A DNA stretch of 64,000 nucleotides, from the NCBI RefSeq assembly GCF_045348435.1, contig NZ_CP157484.1, positions 4,712,001 to 4,776,000 on the forward strand, given 5' to 3'. This document shows, piece by piece, positions 15,951 through 24,254 of the stretch. The DNA is from Alsobacter sp045348435. GTDB taxonomy: Bacteria; Pseudomonadota; Alphaproteobacteria; Rhizobiales; Beijerinckiaceae. The number at the start of each line of letters is the position of its first letter. Within the stretch, counting starts at the first letter, position 1. Position numbers and translations under genes: made by a program. The notes under the pieces are model-generated. The model was not told where the DNA came from. It saw only the letters and a program-made list of their open reading frames with translations, and made no database searches.

Positions 15951-17255
15951 ATGCCGCTCGACCCCGCCCTGCGTGACCGCATCATCGCCGCCGTGGACGC
16001 CGGCTTCGCCGAGCAAATCGCCTACACGCAGGATCTGATCCGCTTCCCGTCGCTACGCGGCGAGGAGCAGGCCATCCAGGATTTCGTGTTCCGCGCCATG
16101 CGCGACCGAGGCCTCGCGATGGACCGCTTCGCCATGGACGAGGCCGCCATCACGGCCCATCCGGGCGGCGCCCCGTTCAGCGAGGAGCACTCCAGAGCGC
16201 CCATCGTGGTCGGCATCCACCGGCCGCGCAACGAGACCGGCCGCTCGCTGATCCTGCAGGCGCATGTGGACGTGGTGCCGACCGGCCCGGCCGACATGTG
16301 GAGCCGCCCGCCTTTCGAGCCCGCCATCCAGGGCGACTGGCTCTATGGCCGCGGCGGCGCCGACATGAAGGCCGGCCACGCCGCCAACCTGTTTTGCCTC
16401 GACGCGCTGCGCCGCATCGGCCTGCAGCCGGCGGCGACCGTCACGGTCCAGTCCGTCGTGGAGGAAGAGTCGACCGGCAACGGCGCCCTGATGACGCATC
16501 TGCGCGGCTACAAGGCCGACGCCGTGCTGATCCCCGAGCCCGAGGAGGAAATGCTGGTGCGCGCCAACACGGGCGTGCTCTGGTTTCAGGTGGAGGTGCG
16601 CGGCGTGCCCGTGCACGTGCGCGAGATGGGCGCGGGCGCCAACGCCATCGACGCCGCCTATCGGATCGTCGGCGACCTGCGCGGTCTGGAGGAGGAGTGG
16701 AACGCCCGCAAGGCGGGCCGGCCCCACTTCGAGAACGAGGAGCATCCGATCAACCTCAACATCGGCAAGATCGAGGGCGGCGATTGGGCCTCCTCGGTGC
16801 CCTGCTGGTGCCGCATCGACTGCCGCGTCTCGATCTATCCGGGCACGAGCGCCGACGAGGCCGCCCGCGAGATCCGCGAGCACATCGGCGCCTTCGCGCG
16901 GTCCGACCGGTTCCTGGCCAACAACCCGCCGAGCGTCACCTTCAACGGCTTCCACGCCGAAGGCTATGTGCTGGAGCCCGGCTCCGATGCCGAGACCGTG
17001 CTGGGCCACGCGCACGAGGCCGCGACCGGTTCCGCCCTGAAGAGCTTCATGACCGCCGGCTATCTCGACACCCGCGTCTATGCGCTCTACGACCGCATCC
17101 CGGCGCTGTGCTACGGCCCGAAGTCGGAGAACATCCACGGCGTCGACGAGCGCGTCAGCCTGGCGTCGCTGAAGCGCATCACCGCCACGATGGCGCTGTT
17201 CGTCGCCGAATGGTGCGGCGTGGAGCCTGTCGCCGGCCCGGAGGCGTCGTCGTGA
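15951..17255 (+). CDS. M20-family zinc deacylase/peptidase (ArgE/DapE/ACY1/CPG2)
   Basis: 434 residues. ATG at 15951 chosen because an AGAGGA element precedes it and the in-frame upstream codons run through a palindromic repeat. M20 features: LQAHVDVVPTG (first metal His-x-Asp), GRGGADMKAGHAANLFCLDA (bridging Asp region), VVEEESTGNGAL (catalytic Glu pair) and the dimerisation lid (about 185-300). It hydrolyses an N-acyl or peptide bond. Its position directly after a peptide importer, and overlapping a second zinc amidohydrolase gene by 4 bp, suggests it processes the imported compound. Confidence 0.9.
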   Translation: MPLDPALRDRIIAAVDAGFAEQIAYTQDLIRFPSLRGEEQAIQDFVFRAMRDRGLAMDRFAMDEAAITAHPGGAPFSEEHSRAPIVVGIHRPRNETGRSLILQAHVDVVPTGPADMWSRPPFEPAIQGDWLYGRGGADMKAGHAANLFCLDALRRIGLQPAATVTVQSVVEEESTGNGALMTHLRGYKADAVLIPEPEEEMLVRANTGVLWFQVEVRGVPVHVREMGAGANAIDAAYRIVGDLRGLEEEWNARKAGRPHFENEEHPINLNIGKIEGGDWASSVPCWCRIDCRVSIYPGTSADEAAREIREHIGAFARSDRFLANNPPSVTFNGFHAEGYVLEPGSDAETVLGHAHEAATGSALKSFMTAGYLDTRVYALYDRIPALCYGPKSENIHGVDERVSLASLKRITATMALFVAEWCGVEPVAGPEASS

Positions 17256-18298
17256 AGGCCTTCTTCCATCCTGCCCAGCGGGCGCACCGGCCCCTCCAGT
17301 TCATGCGCACGGGCGTGATCAGCGACCCGAAGGACGTGCCGGAGCGGGTCGAGCCGCTGTTGCAGGCCCTCCGCGCGCGCCACGTGGCCGTCGAGCAGCC
17401 GGCCGACGCCGGCCTCGCGCCCGCTTCGTCGGTGCACAGCGCGCCCTATCTGGATTTTCTCGCCACCGCCTATGAGCGGTGGTCGGGCCTGCCCGCCGCC
17501 GGTCCCGAGGTCCTGCCCAACCTGTCGCCCTACTGGAACGGCCGCCCGGACCGGGACGGCCGGCCGCCCTGTCCGTCGCCGTCCGTCGTCGCCCAGGCCG
17601 GATATTATCTGGGCGATCTCGCCGTCCCGATCGGGCCCGACACCTTCGCCTCGGCGATTGCGTCCACCCACTCGGCCTTCGCGGCCGCGAATGCGGTGCT
17701 GCACGGAGAAGCTGCGGCCTACGCGCTGTGCCGCCCGTCGGGCCATCACAGCCGGTCCGACCGGGCCAGCGGCTTCTGCTACCTCAACAACACCGCCCTG
17801 GCGGCCCAGCGCCTGCTGGACCGGTTCGACACGGTCGCCGTCCTGGACGTCGACGCCCATCACGGCGACGGCACGCAGGAGATCTTCTATCGCCGAAGCG
17901 ACGTGCTCACCGTTTCGGTGCATGTCGACCCGCAGGTCTATTACCCGTTCTTCATCGGCTACCCGCACGAGACCGGCGATGGCGAGGGCGTCGGCGCCAA
18001 TCTCAACCTCCCCCTGCCGGCGGGTTCGGGCGACGACGCCTTCCTGGAGGCCGTGGACAAGGGCGTCGCCGCGGTCCGGGCGTCCGGCGCCGGCGCGCTG
18101 GTGTTGGCGCTGGGCTATGACGGCCATCGCGACGACCCGATCACCGCGCTCGACCTGTCGACGCAGGCCTATGGCGAGGTGGGCCGCCGCGTCGCCGGGC
18201 TCGGCCTGCCGGTGGTCGTCGTCCAGGAGGGCGGCTACCAGGTCTCGATCATCGGCGACTGCCTCGGGGCCTTCCTGGACGGCCTGGCGACCGCCTGA
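17252..18298 (+). CDS. Histone-deacetylase-like amidohydrolase (acetylpolyamine amidohydrolase type)
   Basis: 348 residues from a GTG overlapping the previous stop. HDAC-fold features: CRPSGHHS (tandem His pair), GFCYLNNTALAAQRLL, the zinc ligands in VLDVDAHHGDGTQEIF, VSVHVDPQVYYPFF, and LALGYDGHRDDP with the third ligand Asp. C-terminal VVVQEGGYQ carries the conserved Gly-Gly-Tyr. It probably removes an acyl group from an amine or amide taken up by the upstream ABC system. Bacterial members act on acetylpolyamines or other acyl amides; which one cannot be told from sequence. Confidence 0.9.
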   Translation: MKAFFHPAQRAHRPLQFMRTGVISDPKDVPERVEPLLQALRARHVAVEQPADAGLAPASSVHSAPYLDFLATAYERWSGLPAAGPEVLPNLSPYWNGRPDRDGRPPCPSPSVVAQAGYYLGDLAVPIGPDTFASAIASTHSAFAAANAVLHGEAAAYALCRPSGHHSRSDRASGFCYLNNTALAAQRLLDRFDTVAVLDVDAHHGDGTQEIFYRRSDVLTVSVHVDPQVYYPFFIGYPHETGDGEGVGANLNLPLPAGSGDDAFLEAVDKGVAAVRASGAGALVLALGYDGHRDDPITALDLSTQAYGEVGRRVAGLGLPVVVVQEGGYQVSIIGDCLGAFLDGLATA

Positions 18299-18360
18299 CC
18301 GAACCGATCCCGGCCTGGCCCGTTGACTCCTCCGAGACAGCGAGGCCACCGGAGTGTCCC

Positions 18361-18795
18361 ATGCCTACCGAACTGCCCAATGAACGCGCCATCCGCCAGC
18401 CCGGCTCGATGGAGCTCGATCCTTCGTCAGGGGAAGGCGTGGCGCTGGAGGAGACGCGCAAGCTCATCGCCTCCAACAAGGTGGAGGGCACGGCCGTCTA
18501 TGACCGCGCCGGCGACCAGCTCGGCTCCGTCTACAACTTCATGGTCGACAAGGTCTCGGGCCAGGTCGCCTATGTGGTGATGTCCTTCGGCGGCTTCCTC
18601 GGCATCGGCGAGAGCTACCACGCGCTGCCCTGGCGCGCCCTGACCTATGAGCCGCGCGTGGGCGGCTATGTGGTCGACATCGACCGCGACAAGCTGCGGG
18701 ACGCGCCGCATTACGGCGCCAGCGAGGATCCGTTCGTGGACGACGAGTACGGCGCCAAGGTCGACGCCTATTACCGCACGGCGCCGACCTCGTGA
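18361..18795 (+). CDS. PRC-barrel domain protein
   Basis: 144 residues. A PRC-barrel spans about 35-110 (KVEGTAVYDRAGDQLGSVYN, VSGQVAYVVMSFGGFLGIG, YHALPWRALTYEPR), the fold also found in the cytoplasmic part of the reaction-centre H subunit. No membrane helix. An acidic tail (DPFVDDEYGAKVDAY) follows. Free-standing PRC-barrel proteins are widespread in alphaproteobacteria, some stress-induced; role unknown here. Its stop codon falls in the first copy of a 19-bp tandem repeat. Confidence 0.85.
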   Translation: MPTELPNERAIRQPGSMELDPSSGEGVALEETRKLIASNKVEGTAVYDRAGDQLGSVYNFMVDKVSGQVAYVVMSFGGFLGIGESYHALPWRALTYEPRVGGYVVDIDRDKLRDAPHYGASEDPFVDDEYGAKVDAYYRTAPTS

Positions 18796-18867
18796 GGCCC
18801 TAGCCTTCGCGTGAGGCCCTAGCCTTCGCGTGAGGCCCAAGCCTTCGCGTCAGGCCCTAGCCTTCAA
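18792..18867. repeat. Four 19-bp tandem repeats at a convergent gene boundary
   Basis: Unit GTGAGGCCCTAGCCTTCGC at 18792, 18811, 18830 and 18849. Copies 1 and 2 are identical, copy 3 has one change (CCCAAG), copy 4 has three changes. Copy 1 supplies the TGA of the PRC-barrel gene and copy 4 supplies the TAG of the convergent RraA-like gene. No hairpin followed by a T run is visible. Confidence 0.9.
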
Positions 18868-19537
18868 AGGAGCAACCCAGGCGCTGCAGGGTCTGGTCCA
18901 CCCAGGACCGGTCCAGCTGGCCGGCCTCGGTCTGCTCCATCTGGCGGTTTTCGGCGTCGTTCTTCTTCTTGGCCGCCTCGTAGACGGCCTCGAGGTCCCC
19001 ATAGGGAACGCAGACCACGCCGTCGCCGTCGCCCATGACCAGATCGCCGGGCTGGATCACCATGCCCTCGATGGCGATCGGATAGCCGATCTCGCCCGGC
19101 CCCTCCCGCGATGGGCCGCGATGCGTGACGCCCAGCGCAAAGACGGGGAGATTGCGCGCGCGCAGCCCGTCGGCGTCCCGGATGGCGCCGTAGATCACCA
19201 GCCCGGCGACGCCGCGCCGGATGGCGTGGGCCAGCATCAGTTCGCCGAAGACGGCGTTCGTCACGTCGCCGCCGGCGTCATACACGATGACGTCGCCCGG
19301 CGAGGCCATGTCGATGGCCTTGTGCAGCATCAGGTTGTCGCCGGGGCGGGTCTTGGCCGTCAGGGCCGGCCCGGCCATCACGCCGTCCCGGTGCATCGGC
19401 CGCAGGCGCGGCCCGCCGGCCACCACGCGCGACATGGAATCGCTCACATTGGCGACCGGGATGGACCGGAACCGCTCGACGGTCTCCGCCGAGACCTTGG
19501 CCCCGCGATGGGGACGGACCCTGAAACCGACAGGCAT
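18857..19537 (-). CDS. RraA-like family protein (possible HMG/oxaloacetate-type aldolase or decarboxylase)
   Basis: 226 residues; GGAGGT 7 bases before the ATG at 19537 fixes the start. RraA-fold features: RFRSIPVANVSDSM at the N-terminus, GGDVTNAVFGELMLAHAI and IYGAIRDADGLRARNLPVFA. The class II pyruvate aldolases of this fold use D-x20-R-D; here the spacing is exact but the first residue is Glu (GE...RD). Could be a metal-dependent aldolase or decarboxylase; RNase E inhibition is less likely for this subgroup. Located downstream of sdhB on the same strand with an 87-bp gap. Confidence 0.8.
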   Translation of the reverse strand: MPVGFRVRPHRGAKVSAETVERFRSIPVANVSDSMSRVVAGGPRLRPMHRDGVMAGPALTAKTRPGDNLMLHKAIDMASPGDVIVYDAGGDVTNAVFGELMLAHAIRRGVAGLVIYGAIRDADGLRARNLPVFALGVTHRGPSREGPGEIGYPIAIEGMVIQPGDLVMGDGDGVVCVPYGDLEAVYEAAKKKNDAENRQMEQTEAGQLDRSWVDQTLQRLGCSFEG

Positions 19538-19624
19538 GCGTGACCTCCAGGCAAGCGCGGGACCAGGGCCCGCATTCCTCGCCTGCGTAGCGCGCGCGCC
19601 CGGCCGTGGCAACGCCGGCCGGGA

Positions 19625-20404
19625 TCAGACCTGGCGGGTGACCATCATCTTCTTGATTTCGGCGATGGCCTTGGCGGGGTTCAGCCCCTTCGGGCAAACC
19701 TGCGCGCAGTTCATGATGGTGTGGCAGCGATAGAGCCGGAACGGGTCTTCCAGCGCGTCGAGCCGGTCGCCGGTCGCCTCGTCGCGCGAGTCGATCAGCC
19801 AGCGATAGGCCTGCAGCAGCGCCGCCGGGCCGAGATAGCGGTCGCCGTTCCACCAATAGCTCGGGCAGGACGTCGTGCAGCACGCGCACAGGATGCACTC
19901 GTAGAGGCCGTCCAGCTTGTGCCGGTCGTCCGGGGACTGCTTCCACTCCTTCTCCGGAGAGGGCGACGAGGTGTGCAGCCAGGGCTCGATCGAGGCGTGC
20001 TGCGCGTAGAAGGTTGACAGGTCCGGCACGAGGTCCTTGATCACCGGCATGTGCGGCAGCGGATAGATCCGCACCGCGCCCTTGATGTCATCCGTCGCCT
20101 TGGTGCAGGCCAGCGTGTTCGTGCCGTCGATGTTCATCGCGCAGGAGCCGCAGATGCCCTCGCGGCAGGAGCGGCGGAAGGTCAGCGTCGGGTCGATCTT
20201 GTTCTTGATCCAGATGATCGCGTCCAGGACCATCGGCCCGCAATCGTCGCGGTCCACCCAATAGGTGTCGATCCGCGGATTGCTCTCCCCGTCCGGATCG
20301 TAGCGATAGATCTTGAACTCCGTGACGCGCTGGGCGGCGGCCGGCTTGGGCCAGACCTTGCCCTGCACCGGGCGCGAGTTCTTGGGAAGCGTGAGCTGGA
20401 CCAT
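19625..20404 (-). CDS. sdhB: Succinate dehydrogenase iron-sulfur subunit
   Basis: 259 residues; start MVQLTLPKNS chosen by the upstream GAG-rich site and family length. The 2Fe-2S ligands lie in CREGICGSCAMNIDG (about 74-88) with a later LAC. The 4Fe-4S and 3Fe-4S clusters come from CILCACCTTSCPSYWW and CHTIMNCAQVCPKGLNP (about 165-235). It carries electrons from the FAD of SdhA to quinone at SdhC/D in the cytoplasmic membrane. Last gene of sdhCDAB. Confidence 0.98.
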   Translation of the reverse strand: MVQLTLPKNSRPVQGKVWPKPAAAQRVTEFKIYRYDPDGESNPRIDTYWVDRDDCGPMVLDAIIWIKNKIDPTLTFRRSCREGICGSCAMNIDGTNTLACTKATDDIKGAVRIYPLPHMPVIKDLVPDLSTFYAQHASIEPWLHTSSPSPEKEWKQSPDDRHKLDGLYECILCACCTTSCPSYWWNGDRYLGPAALLQAYRWLIDSRDEATGDRLDALEDPFRLYRCHTIMNCAQVCPKGLNPAKAIAEIKKMMVTRQV

Positions 20405-20420
20405 GGGCGGCTCTATCTCC

Positions 20421-22265
20421 TCAATACACCCGAGCCTTGGGCTCGATGTACTGGACATCATTGGTCATCGTGTAGGTGTGCACGGGCCGGTAATCGAGCG
20501 TCACGCTGTGGTTGCGCTCGTCCACCCAGGCCAGGGTGTGCTTCATCCAGTTCTTGTCGTCGCGGTCCGGGAAGTCCTCGCGGGCCTGGGCGCCGCGCGA
20601 CTCCTGGCGGTTCAGCGCGCCCTCCATGGTGACCACCGCCTGGGTGATCAGGTTCTCGAACTCCAGCGTCTCGATCAGGTCGGAGTTCCAGATCATGGAC
20701 CGATCGGTGACCTTCACGTCCGCCGCGCCGCGCCAGACCTCGCCGATCAGCTTCTGGCCCTCCGCCAGAACCTCGCCGGTGCGGTAGACCGCGCAGTTGT
20801 TCTGCATCGTGCGCTGCATGCGCTCGCGCAGCTCCGCCGTGGACGTGGAGCCATTGGCGTAGCGCACCTTGTCGAGGCGCGAGAGCGACAGCTCGGCCGA
20901 GTTCTTCGGCAGGTCGGCATGCTTCTCGCCGGGCGTCACCAACTCGGCGGCCCGCAGGCCGGCCGCCCGGCCGAACACCACGAGGTCGATGAGCGAGTTC
21001 GAGCCGAGCCGGTTGGCGCCATGCACGGACACGCAGGCGGCCTCGCCGAGCGCCATCAGGCCGGGCACGATGGTGTCCGGATTGCCGTTCTTCAGCGTCA
21101 GCACCTCGCCGTGGTAGTTCGTCGGGATGCCGCCCATGTTGTAGTGCACGGTCGGCAGCACCGGGATCGGCTCCTTGGTGACGTCGACGCCCGCGAAGAT
21201 CTTGGCGCTCTCCGAAATGCCGGGCAGGCGCTCGTGCAGGATCTTTGGGTCGAGATGGTCGAGGTGCAGGTAGATGTGGTCCTTGTTCTTGCCGACGCCG
21301 CGGTCGGCCCGGATCTCCATCGTCATGGCGCGTGAGACCACGTCGCGCGACGCGAGATCCTTGGCGGACGGGGCGTAGCGCTCCATGAAGCGCTCGCCCT
21401 CCGAATTGGTCAGGTAGCCGCCCTCGCCGCGAGCGCCCTCGGTAATCAGGCAGCCCGCGCCGTAGATGCCGGTGGGGTGGAACTGCACGAATTCCATGTC
21501 CTGCAGCGGCAGGCCGGCGCGCAGCACCATGGCGTTGCCGTCGCCCGTGCAGGTATGCGCCGAGGTGGCCGAGAAATAGGCGCGGCCATAGCCGCCCGTC
21601 GCCAGCACGGTGAGGTGCGAACGGAAGCGGTGGATGGTGCCGTCGTCCATCTTCATCGCCACGACGCCGACGCAGCGGCCTTCCTCATCCATGATGAGGT
21701 CGATGGCGAAGTACTCGATGAAGAACTCCGTGGAGGCGCGCAGCGCCTGGCCGTAGAGCGTGTGCAGGATGGCGTGGCCGGTGCGGTCCGCGGCCGCGCA
21801 GGTGCGCTGGGCGGTGCCCTTGCCGTATTCGGTGGTCATGCCGCCGAAGGGCCGCTGGTAGATCTTGCCTTCCTCGGTGCGCGAGAACGGCACGCCCCAG
21901 TGCTCGAGCTCGTAGACGGCGGCGGGCGCGTTGCGGCACAGATACTCGATGGCGTCCTGGTCGCCCAGCCAGTCGGACCCCTTCACGGTGTCGTACATGT
22001 GCCAGCGCCAGTCGTCAGGGCCCATATTGCCCAGCGAGGCCGAGATGCCGCCCTGGGCCGCCACCGTGTGCGAGCGGGTGGGAAACACCTTGGAGATGCA
22101 GGCCGTGCGCAGCCCCGCCTGCGAACAGCCCACGGTGGCGCGCAGGCCGGCGCCGCCGGCGCCCACGACCACCACGTCGAAGGTATGGTCGGTGATCGGA
22201 TAGGCCTTGCCGTTCACGGAGGGAGCGGCTGCGCCGTTCGTCGCGCCATTGGTGGGTCCGGCCAT
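20421..22265 (-). CDS. sdhA: Succinate dehydrogenase flavoprotein subunit
   Basis: 614 residues with GGAGGT directly before the ATG. Features: FAD-binding VVVGAGGAGLRATVG (about 32-46), covalent FAD His in SHTVAAQGGISASLGN (about 65-80), catalytic segment FVQFHPTGIYGAGCLITEGARGEGG region, and RLGSNSLIDLVVFGRAAG near 400. Oxidises succinate to fumarate in the TCA cycle. A short Asn/Ala-rich N-terminal tail (TNGATNGAAAPS) precedes the conserved part. Confidence 0.98.
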   Translation of the reverse strand: MAGPTNGATNGAAAPSVNGKAYPITDHTFDVVVVGAGGAGLRATVGCSQAGLRTACISKVFPTRSHTVAAQGGISASLGNMGPDDWRWHMYDTVKGSDWLGDQDAIEYLCRNAPAAVYELEHWGVPFSRTEEGKIYQRPFGGMTTEYGKGTAQRTCAAADRTGHAILHTLYGQALRASTEFFIEYFAIDLIMDEEGRCVGVVAMKMDDGTIHRFRSHLTVLATGGYGRAYFSATSAHTCTGDGNAMVLRAGLPLQDMEFVQFHPTGIYGAGCLITEGARGEGGYLTNSEGERFMERYAPSAKDLASRDVVSRAMTMEIRADRGVGKNKDHIYLHLDHLDPKILHERLPGISESAKIFAGVDVTKEPIPVLPTVHYNMGGIPTNYHGEVLTLKNGNPDTIVPGLMALGEAACVSVHGANRLGSNSLIDLVVFGRAAGLRAAELVTPGEKHADLPKNSAELSLSRLDKVRYANGSTSTAELRERMQRTMQNNCAVYRTGEVLAEGQKLIGEVWRGAADVKVTDRSMIWNSDLIETLEFENLITQAVVTMEGALNRQESRGAQAREDFPDRDDKNWMKHTLAWVDERNHSVTLDYRPVHTYTMTNDVQYIEPKARVY

Positions 22266-22267
22266 GG

Positions 22268-22666
22268 TCAACCTCCAAAGCTCAGCTTGAGGATCGCGTA
22301 GACGCAGGCGAGGCCTGTGGCGATCGAGAAGAAGGTGTTGAGCAGCAGCAGCGCGATCTTCGGCACGTCCTCATGGACGTAGTCCTCGATGATCACCTGC
22401 ATCCCGATGCGCATGTGGCTCACCCCAACACCTACATAGAGCAGCATCATCAGCGCCACGAGGGGATGCGACAGCATGCGCCGCACGCTGTCGTAATCCT
22501 TGCCGGTGGCCGAGATGACGACCACCACGAAGGCGATGGTGAGCGGGATCAGGGCGACCGCCGTGACGCGCTGGCGCCAGAAGTGCTCCGTGCCCGAGCC
22601 GGCGCTGCCCAGCCCTTGGACCTTCTTGTAGGGCGTCTGGATCGAAAACTTGCCGAATGCCGACAT
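22268..22666 (-). CDS. sdhD: Succinate dehydrogenase membrane anchor subunit D
   Basis: 132 residues, three membrane helices (about 32-52, 67-85, 102-125). The family pattern is FWRQRVTAVALIPL followed by GVSHMRIGMQVIIEDYVHE, with His as candidate haem b ligand and DY in the quinone site. Ends 3 bp from the sdhA start, so the genes are coupled. Confidence 0.93.
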   Translation of the reverse strand: MSAFGKFSIQTPYKKVQGLGSAGSGTEHFWRQRVTAVALIPLTIAFVVVVISATGKDYDSVRRMLSHPLVALMMLLYVGVGVSHMRIGMQVIIEDYVHEDVPKIALLLLNTFFSIATGLACVYAILKLSFGG

Positions 22667-22676
22667 TCCGGTCTCC

Positions 22677-23075
22677 TCAGCGCACTGCGTAGGCGACGAC
22701 CCAGATCAGGATCGTGAGCACGACGGAGCCGATGATGTTCAGGCGGGCCATGTTCTCGCGCGCCTCGGGGCCGAACCCGAGGCCCACGTCCCAGACGAGG
22801 TGCCGGACGCCGCCGATCATGTGGTGGATCAGGGCCCAGGTGTAGCCGAACAGGATCAGCCGACCCACGATCGAGCCCAGGAACCATTGCACCTGCTCGA
22901 AGCCCGACCGGCCGGTGGCGGCCGCCACGAGCCACACGACCAGGATCACGGTGCCGAAATAGAGCGCTCCGCCGGTGATGCGATGCAGGATCGACATCAA
23001 CATCGTCAGGTAAAGGCGGAAAATCTGCAGGTGGGGAGAGAGCGGACGCTGTGTCCGGACCTTGGAGTCGGCCAT
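22677..23075 (-). CDS. sdhC: Succinate dehydrogenase cytochrome b556 subunit C
   Basis: 132 residues with RPLSPHLQIFRLYLTMLMSI at the N-terminus, the conserved LHRITGGAL quinone-site segment, and WALIHHMIGGVRHLVWD with the haem His. Three membrane helices. First gene of the sdhCDAB operon, divergent from a TetR-type regulator 93 bp away. Confidence 0.95.
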   Translation of the reverse strand: MADSKVRTQRPLSPHLQIFRLYLTMLMSILHRITGGALYFGTVILVVWLVAAATGRSGFEQVQWFLGSIVGRLILFGYTWALIHHMIGGVRHLVWDVGLGFGPEARENMARLNIIGSVVLTILIWVVAYAVR

Positions 23076-23168
23076 CGCCTTCTCTTTCGTGGCAAAAGCT
23101 GGGCACGTCTCCAGTAGCGCGTGTCCCCCCCTTTCGCAATGCGGTAGGATGCGCGACGTTTGGCTGAC

Positions 23169-24017
23169 ATGGCGGCGGACAAGGGGCGATTCGGCAGGAT
23201 GGCGCGGGCGCGATCGGCTCAGCCGGCTTCAGCGGAGCAATCGGCGGACGCCGCGTCCCCCCTGCCTGGCGCGCCCGCCCCGCGCCGGACGCGGGCGCCG
23301 CGCAAGAGCGCGATCGAGCGGCGCGAGGAGATCCTCCAGGCCGCCCTCGCCTTCTTCGCCGAACACGGATTCTCGGGCTCCACGCATGTGCTGGCCGCCC
23401 ATCTGGGCGTGCGCCAGGCGCTCCTCTACCGCTACTTCGAATCGAAGGACGCGCTGGTCGAAGCGGTGTTCCAGCGCGTGGTGCGAAGCCGCTGGACCCA
23501 GGATTTCCCCGCCATCCTGGCCGACCGCGCGCGGCCGCTCGAGGAGCGTCTTGCGACGGTTTACCGCGCATATTCCGATCCCGAGGAGGGACTCGCCCTG
23601 CGGGTGCTCATGCGCGCCGCGCTGGACGGGTTTGCGCTGCCGGCCCGCCGCGGGCCGTCGCTGACCGAGCAGATCTTCGCCCCGCTCGTGGAGGAGCTGC
23701 GCCACGAGGCCGGCCTGCCGCCGCTGTCGCGCAGCCCCCTCACGGCCGACGAGCGCAGCATGGCCATGCTGCTGCACGGGGCCGTGGTGTTCCAGGGCGT
23801 CAGGGAGCACATCTATCGCACCCCGGAACCCGATCGCGACGCCGCCATCGACCTGCACGTGGCGACCTTTCTGGCCGGGGCGCGGCGCATCATCCGGACC
23901 TTGCACCCGGCGCTGGCCCCAGAGAGGCCTGCGGCGACGCGGCCGGCTCGCGCTCCCCGGGCGCCCCAGACCGCGCTGGAGCGGCTGGCCGCGCGCAGAT
24001 CCGCCGAGGGCGCCTGA
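23169..24017 (+). CDS. TetR-family transcriptional regulator
   Basis: 282 residues from ATG 23169. After an Ala/Arg-rich N-terminal tail (about 1-50), a TetR helix-turn-helix spans about 55-100 (IERREEILQAALAFFAEHG, FSGSTHVLAAHLGVRQALLYRYF). The ligand domain follows to about 245, then a basic tail. Divergent from sdhC, but control of sdh is only a positional suggestion. Five copies of a 16-bp repeat begin 33 bp after its stop. Confidence 0.9.
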   Translation: MAADKGRFGRMARARSAQPASAEQSADAASPLPGAPAPRRTRAPRKSAIERREEILQAALAFFAEHGFSGSTHVLAAHLGVRQALLYRYFESKDALVEAVFQRVVRSRWTQDFPAILADRARPLEERLATVYRAYSDPEEGLALRVLMRAALDGFALPARRGPSLTEQIFAPLVEELRHEAGLPPLSRSPLTADERSMAMLLHGAVVFQGVREHIYRTPEPDRDAAIDLHVATFLAGARRIIRTLHPALAPERPAATRPARAPRAPQTALERLAARRSAEGA

Positions 24018-24049
24018 GCGGAATCTTTTCGGATTCGTCGCGGCCTGGA

Positions 24050-24065
24050 GTGGTCGACGAATCAT
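24050..24065 (+). repeat. 16-bp repeat, copy 1 (diverged)
   Basis: GTGGTCGACGAATCAT matches the consensus GTGGTCgnnGAATCAC at all but the last base and variable positions. It follows the TetR stop by 33 bp and contains a GAATC (GANTC) site. Confidence 0.65.
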
Positions 24066-24216
24066 CTCCGCCGTCGGCCGCCCGCGCGGCCCGAGGCCAA
24101 AATCGTGAATTCATTAAATCGGTTGCGGCCCGTCGCTCTCCGGCGGGGCTGACGCCGCTGTGCGGATGGGGTCGCTGAATCAATTCCGATTCCGGGCCAT
24201 TCGCCAGTCGCTTAAA

Positions 24217-24254
24217 GTGGTCCGGGAATCACGACGAGGTGGTCGGGGAATCAC
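24217..24254 (+). repeat. 16-bp repeats, copies 2 and 3
   Basis: GTGGTCCGGGAATCAC (24217-24232) and GTGGTCGGGGAATCAC (24239-24254), 22 bp apart. Copy 3 includes the TGA (minus strand) of the isochorismatase-fold gene. Each contains GAATC. The 233-bp gap between the TetR gene and this gene otherwise holds no gene, but has seven GANTC sites counting those that run into copy 3. Confidence 0.8.

Noticed and set aside
23076..23168. Promoter TTGCGA-17-TACTGG for sdhCDAB
   Set aside because: Spacing fits but both hexamers are poor matches; not listed as a feature.
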